Below, piece after piece: positions 1-4,981 of a stretch of DNA of 5,016 bases (the stretch's first letter is position 1; every line of letters starts with the position of its first letter). This stretch comes from UBA5794 sp965368815 (GTDB taxonomy: Bacteria > Actinomycetota > Acidimicrobiia > Spongiisociales > UBA5794): assembly GCA_965368815.1 (NCBI GenBank), contig CBDUOH010000113.1, positions 1 to 5,016 of the forward strand, written 5' to 3'. The notes beneath the pieces were generated by a model. The model did no database searches. It was not told the DNA's origin and saw only the letters and a program-made list of their open reading frames with translations. Position numbers and translations under genes: made by a program.

Positions 1-45
1 AAGCTGCTCACCGAGGCCGAACGCAAGCGAGCGAAGCAGAAGTAG
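1..45 (+). CDS. C-terminal end of an unidentified protein (partial)
   Basis: Reading from base 1 gives 14 codons, KLLTEAERKRAKQK, then TAG at 43-45. The tail is strongly basic and probably helical, as is common at the end of many soluble or membrane proteins, and it is too short to assign a family. A second in-frame stop (TGA at 49-51) follows two codons later, formed by the first unit of the repeat array. The reading frame is inferred from the absence of earlier stops and from the tandem stops. The gene converges on the minus-strand gene ending at 241. Confidence 0.6.
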   Translation, partial: KLLTEAERKRAKQK

Positions 46-46
46 C

Positions 47-228
47 GTTGAGCGTGGAGCGTTGAGCGTTGAGCGTTGAGCGTTGAGCGTGGAGCGTGGA
101 GCGTGGAGCGTTGAGCGTGGAGCGTTGAGCGTGGAGCGTTGAGCGTGGAGCGTTGAGCGTTGAGCGTGGAGCGTGGAGCGTGGAGCGTTGAGCGTTGAGC
201 GTGGAGCGTTGAGCGTGGAGCGTGGAGC
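47..228. repeat. 26-unit heptanucleotide tandem array with two unit variants
   Basis: The array holds exactly 26 uninterrupted 7-bp units (182 bp). Every unit is either GTTGAGC or GTGGAGC; they differ only at the third base, and each variant occurs 13 times. No other substitution or indel is present. The array begins one base after the stop codon of the upstream gene and ends 12 bp before the stop of the convergent minus-strand gene, so it fills almost the whole 3'-3' intergenic gap. Units 5-10 (75-116) and units 16-21 (152-193) have the same variant order, which suggests block duplication or slippage inside the array. The minus strand of the array has no stop codon in any frame; on the plus strand each T-type unit carries a TGA. 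Short heptameric tandem repeats are known from other bacteria (for example the STRR repeats of cyanobacteria), but I cannot name this one. Confidence 0.97.
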
Positions 229-240
229 GTGCGGGGCAGG

Positions 241-534
241 TTATGGGTCGGGTATGAGGCCGACGTCACCTTCGAGCACGGTCGCCGTCTCGCCGGGCTC
301 GCTCTCGATTTTCCATTCGTCAAAGAAGGTCCGAGCGCCCTCTCGTGAGTCCCACTTCGCCACGGCGACGAATTCGGACCCGTCCTGGGCGAACCAGGCG
401 CGGTGGAACCGGCATCCGTGCCGCGCTGCGCTCTTCTGCATCTCGGTGCTGATCCCCGTGACACGACTCTCGTAGAGGTCTTGCGCTGTCCTCCCATCCG
501 GCGTCGGGCAAGGCACCCGAAACAGAACCCACAT
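241..534 (-). CDS. Conserved-looking 97-residue protein of unknown function, possible dimeric alpha/beta-barrel fold
   Basis: I do not recognise a named family. The ATG at 534-532 was chosen because GGGAG lies 5 nt upstream; an in-frame ATG at 582 would add 16 residues but has no comparable ribosome site. Predicted order is strand (2-9), helix (16-39), two strands (about 42-49 and 53-61), helix (63-75), strand (84-94). This beta-alpha-beta-beta-alpha-beta order resembles ferredoxin-like or antibiotic-monooxygenase-type dimeric barrels, but that is inference from pattern only. There is no signal peptide or membrane segment, so it is probably cytoplasmic. Notable residues are C9, C41, W47, W61 and W74. 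It lies 102 bp downstream of the M23 peptidase gene on the same strand and has a possible promoter of its own, so a functional link with the peptidase is not implied. Confidence 0.72.
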   Translation of the reverse strand: MWVLFRVPCPTPDGRTAQDLYESRVTGISTEMQKSAARHGCRFHRAWFAQDGSEFVAVAKWDSREGARTFFDEWKIESEPGETATVLEGDVGLIPDP

Positions 535-539
535 CTCAT

Positions 540-544
540 CTCCC
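540..544 (-). promoter_or_regulatory. Ribosome binding site deciding the start of the 97-residue protein
   Basis: Minus-strand GGGAG sits 5 nt before the ATG at 534-532. It favours this start over the upstream in-frame ATG at 582-580. Confidence 0.6.
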
Positions 545-566
545 GTCGCGAAGGCATCGAGACCGC

Positions 567-572
567 ACCCTA
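567..572 (-). promoter_or_regulatory. Candidate -10 element for the 97-residue protein gene
   Basis: Minus-strand TAGGGT matches the TANNNT -10 consensus of actinobacterial housekeeping promoters. It would start transcription near 560, giving a leader of about 25 nt that contains the GGGAG ribosome site. I see no convincing -35 box at 17-18 bp. The call rests on one hexamer and its position. Confidence 0.35.
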
Positions 573-636
573 CATCACACATAGGTGCCGCCGGGAAGCG
601 GCTCCGAGCGAGATGCCCGGGTCGATGGGTTGGACG

Positions 637-1683
637 CTAGAGCATCCCGAGTGAGCGCTTGGTCTTGGGTCCCACCAGTCCATCGACCCACAGGGAGTGG
701 TATTTCTGGAACGACAGAACGGCGCGAAGCGTGATCGGTCCGAAGATGCCATCCGGCGCTCCGGCATCGAAGCCCTGCTCATTCAGACGGCTCTGGAGCG
801 CCTTGACGTCCTGGCCGCGAGCACCGATCGCAAGTACGTCGGTGTCACCCGTATCAACGGTGATGCCTCTGATCGCCGTCTTCGTCTGGCGCCCGACTAT
901 CCCATCGCTCGCGAGCCCCACCGACGACTGAAATCTCTTGACGGCTGCTTGTGTCTTGGGTCCGAAGCTTGCATCGACGACTCCGACCGAGAACCCGAGG
1001 TCGGCGAGGGCGTTCTGCAGCACCCGGACGTCAGCCCCGTTGACGCCGACCTTGAGGGTTCGAGCGCCTCCGACCAGCGGATCCCGAGGACCGCCACCGA
1101 CGTCGTTCCCGCCCGCAGCCACCAGTGCCGAATAGCTGTTCACGACGATGCCGTCGGGGTTGCGCAACTCGAAGTGGAGGTGTGGCTCGGTGTCCTCTGC
1201 GTTGCCGCTGTCACCGACCCAGGCAATGTGCTGGCCGGCGGTCACATGGACACCGGGGGTGATTGCGCGCTTGATCCCCCAGCCCTTGCCGTCGTCTGTG
1301 CCCGTCGTGTCATTGTCCAGGTGGATGTACCACGATTCCCAGCCATCATCGTGACGGATGACGAGTGAGCAGCACCGATCCGGGTTCATGTGACTCTGGG
1401 CGGTCCAATTCACCATGGTGACGACACCATCGGCGGCGGCGACAACGGGGGTCATCTTGTCGGCCATGATGTCCTGGCCGGTGTGGAATCCGTGTGATCG
1501 GCCCGCCCAGAACGTGTCACTGAAATGGTGTTCACCCGCCACGGGGAAGGTGAGCGTGTAGCTGACGTCCTCCCCCATGTCGTGGGCGAGTGCTGGTGAT
1601 GGCGTCGAGAGCAGGGCGGCGGCCGTTGCTACGACGACGGCCAGCAGCGTCCGCCCACGCGTGGTGGCAATGCGAAAGGACAT
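637..1683 (-). CDS. Secreted M23 (LytM-type) zinc metallopeptidase with two peptidoglycan-binding domains
   Basis: This 348-residue exported protein probably cleaves peptide cross-links or stems of peptidoglycan in the cell wall. It starts with a Sec signal peptide (basic n-region to R11, hydrophobic core about 13-25, likely cleavage after A31-L32-A33). The M23 domain spans about 45-185: H67 and D71 (HTGQD) with H170 of PHLHFEL are the expected zinc ligands, and H121 (YIHL) and H168 are the expected catalytic histidines, so all active-site residues are present. The residues between YIHL and PHLH include the sequence expected around ITPGVHVTAGQHIAWVGDSG. Two peptidoglycan-binding_1 repeats follow, about 208-272 and 283-346, each with the LQ..L...GF/D..FGP.T..AV..FQ pattern. 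Adjacent C104-C105 could form a disulfide with nothing obvious, which is odd. The ATG at 1683 gives a full signal peptide but has no clear ribosome site. It lies 111 bp downstream of the PpiC gene. Confidence 0.93.
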   Translation of the reverse strand: MSFRIATTRGRTLLAVVVATAAALLSTPSPALAHDMGEDVSYTLTFPVAGEHHFSDTFWAGRSHGFHTGQDIMADKMTPVVAAADGVVTMVNWTAQSHMNPDRCCSLVIRHDDGWESWYIHLDNDTTGTDDGKGWGIKRAITPGVHVTAGQHIAWVGDSGNAEDTEPHLHFELRNPDGIVVNSYSALVAAGGNDVGGGPRDPLVGGARTLKVGVNGADVRVLQNALADLGFSVGVVDASFGPKTQAAVKRFQSSVGLASDGIVGRQTKTAIRGITVDTGDTDVLAIGARGQDVKALQSRLNEQGFDAGAPDGIFGPITLRAVLSFQKYHSLWVDGLVGPKTKRSLGML

Positions 1684-1749
1684 ACCGCGGTTATCGGAGC
1701 CTGCCAGCCACTATTGAGGAATTCGGGGCAACACCCCGCGTCCGGGACA

Positions 1750-1768
1750 CAGCCGAGGCACCCGGCTG
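1750..1768 (-). terminator. Weak hairpin after the PpiC-type gene
   Basis: CAGCCG and CGGCTG form a 6-bp GC-rich stem with a 7-nt loop, beginning 26 nt past the stop of the minus-strand PpiC gene. A second short stem (CGGGG/CCCCG, 1724-1738) lies a little further on. Neither has a U-tract. They may attenuate or end transcription before the M23 gene, but stems this short also occur by chance in GC-rich DNA. Confidence 0.3.
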
Positions 1769-1794
1769 CGGTCGTGGAACCGTGCGCTCAACGC

Positions 1795-2697
1795 CTACGC
1801 GGTAGGCGCCAGTACCTGGGGAGAAGGATCGGTCACCCATGTTCCGATTGATTGTTCCACCGACACGTCGGCGGACTCGATCACCGTGAGGAACCACGTG
1901 TCGACGACCGCCGCTCGCGCTGCGCTTTGAAGGTACTCGAGCACCACGGCTTCATCTGCCACGGTCCGCGAGTCCACCCGGATGATGTGGAACCCGAACT
2001 GGGACTCGACGGGTTCGGTCGGGATCCCGATTTCAGCGGTCATCGTCGCGTCGGCGAACTCGGTGACGAAACCGGCGGGTGAATTGCACCCAAGGTCACC
2101 ACCGTTGGCACCCGAACCGGGATCGGTGGACACGTCTGCTGCGACTTCAGCGAAATCCTCGCCGGCGTCCAGCCGAGCCACGACGTCGGCGGCCTCCTCC
2201 TCCGTGGCAACCAGAATGTGTGCCGCACACACCTCGGTCCAGTCGAGTGGGAAGTCAGCGAGTTCTCGCGCCACATCTTCTGCAGTCGGGGCTTCGAACT
2301 GATCGGCCAGTTCGATGTCGATCTGCTCCTGGATGAGAAGTTGGATGGCATATCGGCGAATTCCTGCCTCTGACGCGTTCACTGATTCAAGATATGCCTC
2401 GAGATCGGGAGCGCCCGATGACTGCACAAGCTCTGCGACCCGCGCGTCAACTTCTTCTGTGGTCGGTTCGATTCCGAATTCGGAAGCGGCACTCTGCTGG
2501 ACTGCTTCCCATTGGATCGCAACGCCGAGGTACGTGAGGAATTCCGAATCCAGGATGTCGTCGGAATTGCGTACGAGACCCTCGACGCTGGCCCGTGTGA
2601 TGTCGACGCCGCCGACCGAGGCAACCGTTTCGGATGGGCTTGCACATGAAGCACCCACGACGGCGAGACCGGCAACAAGCAGAATGACACGTTTCAT
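1795..2697 (-). CDS. PpiC/SurA-type peptidyl-prolyl cis-trans isomerase lipoprotein (PrsA-like foldase)
   Basis: This 300-residue protein probably helps secreted proteins fold at the outer face of the membrane. The N-terminus is a lipoprotein-type signal (K2 R3, hydrophobic core 4-15, GAS-C18); G at -3 is not the classical Leu, so lipidation is likely but not certain. Residues 22-150 resemble the SurA/PrsA N-terminal chaperone domain, beginning VASVGGVDIT. The parvulin (PpiC) domain spans about 156-243, with AHILV (159-163), STDPGSGANGGDLG (190-203), FVTEFADA (210-217) and FGFHIIRV (234-241). C157 and C204 flank the first and later core strands and could form a disulfide. A C-terminal helix and a strand-like tail (VSVEQSIGTWV) follow. 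The start at 2697 has only a weak AAAGG site about 10 nt upstream. Its neighbours on both sides are exported proteins, which may be clients; that link is inference. Confidence 0.9.
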   Translation of the reverse strand: MKRVILLVAGLAVVGASCASPSETVASVGGVDITRASVEGLVRNSDDILDSEFLTYLGVAIQWEAVQQSAASEFGIEPTTEEVDARVAELVQSSGAPDLEAYLESVNASEAGIRRYAIQLLIQEQIDIELADQFEAPTAEDVARELADFPLDWTEVCAAHILVATEEEAADVVARLDAGEDFAEVAADVSTDPGSGANGGDLGCNSPAGFVTEFADATMTAEIGIPTEPVESQFGFHIIRVDSRTVADEAVVLEYLQSAARAAVVDTWFLTVIESADVSVEQSIGTWVTDPSPQVLAPTA

Positions 2698-2725
2698 GTG
2701 TGGTAGACCTTTCAGATTCGCTCGC

Positions 2726-2731
2726 AGGGTA
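2726..2731 (-). promoter_or_regulatory. Candidate -10 element for the PpiC-type gene
   Basis: Minus-strand TACCCT fits TANNNT and lies about 28 bp before the ATG at 2697, leaving a leader of roughly 20 nt. Seventeen bp upstream is CTGTCG, which matches three of six positions of TTGACA. It lies in the divergent spacer 2698-2834 shared with the SIMPL gene. I found no equally good -10 box on the plus strand. Confidence 0.35.
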
Positions 2732-2820
2732 TGGAGCTATCTCCCCTACGACAGGTGATCAGGATGAGAATCACATGAGGGAACCAAACAGGACCGTGGC
2801 TGCGTCTCATCATGGACCTA

Positions 2821-2827
2821 GAAGGAG
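2821..2827 (+). promoter_or_regulatory. Ribosome binding site that selects a TTG start
   Basis: GAAGGAG, close to the full anti-Shine-Dalgarno complement, is followed by a 7-nt spacer and TTG at 2835-2837. It is the strongest ribosome site in the window and fixes the start of the SIMPL lipoprotein. Confidence 0.8.
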
Positions 2828-2834
2828 TCAAACG

Positions 2835-3575
2835 TTGAAAAGAACACCAATCATCATCGCCGTAGCAGCTCTCGCCGTCGCCGTTACGGCCTGCACTCCG
2901 TCGGTGACCGTTGAGAACACGCCGGCATCGGCCGATGGTTTGGCGCACGGGATCTCGGTGAACGGCCAAGGAGAGGTCACGGGTACACCCGATACGTTGA
3001 CCATGACGTTCGGCGTATCGGTGCTTCGCGACTCGGTGAGTGAGGCCGTCTCGGTCGCGGCAGACCGTGCCGACGCCATCATCAAGGCTCTCAAGGACCA
3101 GGGCGTCGCCGAGGAGGACATCCAGACGGCGAACTACGCGGTATGGCCCGAGTACGACTGGTCGAACAACAAGCAACGGCTCACGGGATACCGGGTCAAC
3201 AATTCGGTGAACGCGAAGATTCGCGATCTGGAGACAGCCGGCGAGACGATCGACGCCGTCACGCGTGTCGGCGGAGACGAGGTCACGGTCAATGGCGTGT
3301 CGTTCTCCATCGAGGACAACGATGCTCTCATCGAGGCAGCGCGTGAAGCTGCTTGGGCAGATGCCAAGGGCAAGGCAGAACAGCTGGCCTCGCTCGCCGG
3401 TGTCAGTTTGGGTGACCCGGTCTCGATCAACGAGTCGTTCTCAACGAGCCCGCAACCATTCCGATACGAGGACTACTACGCAGCCGCAGAAGACGGCGGG
3501 GCAACCACCCCGATCAGCCCGGGCGAACAGCAGGTCACCGTCTCGGTGTCTGTCCGGTTCGACATCCAGCGCTGA
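2835..3575 (+). CDS. SIMPL (DUF541) domain lipoprotein
   Basis: The protein is 246 residues from a TTG start. ATG codons further upstream in frame (2700 and 2775) would give longer forms, but TTG has an excellent ribosome site and puts a clean lipoprotein signal at the N-terminus: K2 R3, hydrophobic core 6-17, and V17-T18-A19-C20. It is therefore probably anchored to the outer face of the cytoplasmic membrane. The SIMPL domain covers about 40-244. Visible family features are ISVNGQGEVTGTPDTL (40-55), VSEAVSVAADRADAIIKALKDQGV (68-91), the EEDIQTANYAVWPEY segment (93-107), VNNSVNAKIRD (121-131), the EAAREAAWADAKGKAEQLASLAGVSLG helix (167-193), and a final strand VTVSVSVRFDI (234-244). SIMPL proteins are widespread envelope proteins whose molecular function is poorly defined. 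It is divergent from the PpiC gene and is followed by a strong terminator. Confidence 0.9.
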   Translation: MKRTPIIIAVAALAVAVTACTPSVTVENTPASADGLAHGISVNGQGEVTGTPDTLTMTFGVSVLRDSVSEAVSVAADRADAIIKALKDQGVAEEDIQTANYAVWPEYDWSNNKQRLTGYRVNNSVNAKIRDLETAGETIDAVTRVGGDEVTVNGVSFSIEDNDALIEAAREAAWADAKGKAEQLASLAGVSLGDPVSINESFSTSPQPFRYEDYYAAAEDGGATTPISPGEQQVTVSVSVRFDIQR

Positions 3576-3585
3576 GCACTGCCAA

Positions 3586-3627
3586 CGAATTGAGGGGTCC
3601 GGATCAGCGTTCGGACCCCTCAATTCG
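3586..3627 (+). terminator. Strong hairpin terminator after the SIMPL gene
   Basis: A perfect 16-bp stem (3586-3601 with 3612-3627) encloses a 10-nt loop. A G-U and an A-U pair can extend it inward to 18 bp with a 6-nt loop. It starts 11 nt past the TGA. No U-run follows, which is usual for intrinsic-type terminators in high-GC actinobacteria. It probably isolates the SIMPL gene from the downstream lipoprotein gene. Confidence 0.85.
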
Positions 3628-3671
3628 CGTCGTCGGCACCAACTCGGGATGCACGGCCAAAGGTCGGCAGG

Positions 3672-3677
3672 TATGGT
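3672..3677 (+). promoter_or_regulatory. Candidate -10 element for the peptidoglycan-binding lipoprotein gene
   Basis: TATGGT fits TANNNT and lies downstream of the terminator, so the next gene needs a promoter about here. A start near 3684-3685 would leave a leader of about 63 nt before the ATG at 3748. An in-frame ATG lies exactly at 3685, so a leaderless longer form is also possible. No clear -35 box is visible. Confidence 0.4.
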
Positions 3678-3747
3678 GACAACGATGCACGTTCGACACT
3701 GGGTCCGAACGTGTCGGAGAACCGTCTTTGACGGAGCAGGGAGCGCA

Positions 3748-4311
3748 ATGAGGTCAATGCGAAGGGCCTTCTGGGTCGCCGCCATCATGCTGGTCGCCAC
3801 AGCATGTGGCAGTGGAGACGCGACCGAAACGACCACGACCACGACGGTGGTGTTCACCTCGACCTCGGTCCCGACGACGTCTTCGACGACGAGCACCACA
3901 CTGGCGACCACGACGACACCGACATCGCCCCCGCTCAGTGCAACGGACACCACGTATCGGGTCCAGCTCGACCTCAAAGCACTCGGATTGTTCAGCGGCC
4001 AGGTCGATGGCATCGCGGGTGAGGAGACGCAGGCCGCCCTGCGATCGTTCCAGACCCAGCAAGGGATCAGCGCCGACGGCGAGTTCGGTCCCGTCACCGA
4101 TGGGGCCCTGTACCCACTGCTCATGGACAACACAGCCTATGTCGAAGACCTCCAAGAGAAGCTCAAGGAACTCGGCCTGTACTCGGGACCCATCGACGGT
4201 GATTACGGCAAGGGAACAACCGCGGCCGTCGAGAAGCTGCAGGCATCGTGTGATCTCGAACAGACCGGTGACATCGACATCAAGACCCGCCTCTGCCTCG
4301 ACGCCAAATAG
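3748..4311 (+). CDS. Lipoprotein with Thr-rich linker and two peptidoglycan-binding domains
   Basis: The protein has 187 residues. The ATG at 3748 has AGGGAG 4 nt upstream and gives a compact lipoprotein signal: R2, R5, R6, hydrophobic core 7-17, then A17-T18-A19-C20. In-frame alternatives are ATG 3757 and ATG 3685. Residues 25-66 form a Thr/Ser/Pro linker with runs of Thr encoded by ACG/ACC/ACA codons, probably extended and surface exposed. Two peptidoglycan-binding_1 repeats follow: about 69-123 (VQLDLKALGLFSGQVDGIAGEETQAAL..FQ) and 131-185 (VEDLQEKLKELGLYSGPIDGDYGKGTTAAVEKLQ). C168 and C183 in the second repeat may form a disulfide. No catalytic domain is present. The layout suggests a membrane-anchored protein that grips the cell wall; whether it tethers, senses or recruits is unknown. 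The same domain pair occurs in the M23 peptidase nearby. Confidence 0.88.
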   Translation: MRSMRRAFWVAAIMLVATACGSGDATETTTTTTVVFTSTSVPTTSSTTSTTLATTTTPTSPPLSATDTTYRVQLDLKALGLFSGQVDGIAGEETQAALRSFQTQQGISADGEFGPVTDGALYPLLMDNTAYVEDLQEKLKELGLYSGPIDGDYGKGTTAAVEKLQASCDLEQTGDIDIKTRLCLDAK

Positions 4312-4313
4312 CG

Positions 4314-4336
4314 GCCGGTCGAGGCTTCCGATCGGC
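4314..4336 (+). terminator. Probable hairpin terminator after the peptidoglycan-binding lipoprotein gene
   Basis: GCCGGTCG (4314-4321) pairs with CGATCGGC (4329-4336) as an 8-bp stem with one G-U pair and a 7-nt loop, starting 3 nt after the TAG. There is no U-tract. Its position and the presence of a new -10 box just downstream support termination here. Confidence 0.5.
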
Positions 4337-4357
4337 ATACGCCCGAAACCGACCCGA

Positions 4358-4363
4358 TAGGCT
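4358..4363 (+). promoter_or_regulatory. -10 element of a probable leaderless promoter for the flavin-reductase-like gene
   Basis: TAGGCT ends at -7 relative to the A of the ATG at 4370, which is the distance expected if transcription begins on the start codon. There is no Shine-Dalgarno sequence in the gap. Leaderless transcripts with TANNNT boxes are common in actinobacteria. No recognisable -35 box is seen, which is also common for such promoters. Confidence 0.6.
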
Positions 4364-4369
4364 CGCAGC

Positions 4370-4870
4370 ATGACCCTTACACCCGAACTCATCAACGCAG
4401 CCACCTTCAAGATTCCCAATGCCTTGGCGTTGGTCGGCTCCCGCCACGGGGACGAGTGGAACGGCATGACCACGTCATGGATCACGCAGGTGTCGCAGGA
4501 GCCCGTTCTCATCGGCATCGGCGTCGACAAGGAAGCCGTCACACACCGCCTGATCGCACAAGGCGGTTCTTTCACGGTGAACCTCTGGGACGCCGACAAC
4601 ACGCGTCCGTTCGTCAAGTTCTCGAAACCTGCCACAAAAGAGGGAATGGCACTCAACGGCTACCCCATCACGGAGGGATCGACGGGCGCGCCGATCTTCG
4701 ACGACGCGATCATCTGGATGGAGTGCACGGTGACGAACCCTGTCGATTGCGGAACGCATACGTTCTTCATCGGCGAACTCGTGGCTGTCGGGATCAACGA
4801 TGAGGATGCAACGCCAGCGTCCATGTCTGACACTCGCATGAAGTACGGCGGTACCCGACGCGGGCATTAG
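4370..4870 (+). CDS. Flavin reductase-like FMN-binding split-barrel protein
   Basis: This 166-residue protein without signal peptide is probably a cytoplasmic flavoprotein that binds FMN and either reduces flavin for a partner oxygenase or carries out another redox step; the substrate cannot be told from sequence. The split-barrel pattern is clear: NALALVGS (17-24), NGMTTSWITQVSQEPVLIGIGV (31-52), where the TTSW segment normally contacts the FMN phosphate, HRLIAQGGSFTVNL (59-72), FSKPATKEG (84-92), IIWMECTV (114-121), and DCGTHTFFIGELVAV (126-140), where the D-x-G-x-H-x-x-x-x-G-E motif is a family hallmark. The C-terminal MKYGG (157-161) is also typical. The length is normal for the short single-domain members. 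It has a leaderless-type promoter, and hairpins bound it on both sides, so it is probably a single-gene unit. Confidence 0.9.
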   Translation: MTLTPELINAATFKIPNALALVGSRHGDEWNGMTTSWITQVSQEPVLIGIGVDKEAVTHRLIAQGGSFTVNLWDADNTRPFVKFSKPATKEGMALNGYPITEGSTGAPIFDDAIIWMECTVTNPVDCGTHTFFIGELVAVGINDEDATPASMSDTRMKYGGTRRGH

Positions 4871-4871
4871 A

Positions 4872-4915
4872 GCGGGCAGGCTTCGGTCACGAGCCGTCTG
4901 ATCGTCGATGCCCGC
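4872..4915 (+). terminator. Possible branched hairpin after the flavin-reductase-like gene
   Basis: GCGGGCA (4872-4878) can pair with TGCCCGC (4909-4915) as a 7-bp stem directly after the TAG. Within the 30-nt interior, GGCT (4879-4882) can pair with AGCC (4892-4895), stacking on the outer stem. No U-tract follows. The long interior makes this only a moderate terminator candidate. Confidence 0.35.
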
Positions 4916-4968
4916 AGCACGTGCCATCGTGCCAGATGACGGCTGCGATGCACGCCGCGCCAGCGACC

Positions 4969-4974
4969 TAGGAT
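4969..4974 (+). promoter_or_regulatory. -10 element of a probable leaderless promoter for the last gene
   Basis: TAGGAT lies 7 nt before the ATG at 4982, with no Shine-Dalgarno sequence between. It matches the arrangement before the flavin-reductase-like gene (TAGGCT, 6-nt gap). Confidence 0.55.
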
Positions 4975-4981
4975 TGCCCGT

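Noticed and set aside
47..228. CRISPR array
   Set aside because: Units are 7 bp with no spacers and no cas genes are near; it is a simple tandem repeat.
173..475. Open frame on the plus strand starting inside the repeat array with an ERGALSV repeat
   Set aside because: It arises from the rotating 7-bp period and then runs antisense through the 97-residue gene; no ribosome site and a non-protein-like composition.
587..602. Hairpin GCCGC/GCGGC downstream of the M23 gene as a terminator
   Set aside because: The stem is only 5 bp in GC-rich DNA with no U-tract, so chance is likely.
697..1368. Long plus-strand open frame of 223 codons
   Set aside because: It is antisense to the M23 peptidase, whose active-site and domain motifs are intact; high GC content produces such shadow frames.
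2817..2843. Twin-arginine signal in the extended SIMPL frame (PRRSQTLK)
   Set aside because: The residues after RR are polar, not the hydrophobic pair expected, and they lie upstream of the supported TTG start.
3265..3747. N-terminal extension of the PG-binding lipoprotein frame
   Set aside because: It overlaps the SIMPL gene in another frame and crosses the terminator; the real start is set by the AGGGAG site and lipoprotein signal at 3748.
3826..3930. ACG/ACC-rich stretch as a non-coding microsatellite
   Set aside because: It is in frame and encodes the Thr-rich linker of the lipoprotein, a normal feature of exported actinobacterial proteins.
3754..4656. Minus-strand open frame of 300 codons
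   Set aside because: It is antisense to the PG-binding lipoprotein and flavin reductase genes, shows Arg-rich low-complexity stretches and matches no family I know.
4917..4953. GCACGTGC palindrome and a bulged GTGC-ATCG stem as an operator
   Set aside because: Both are short, GC-rich and unsupported by repeats elsewhere in the window.
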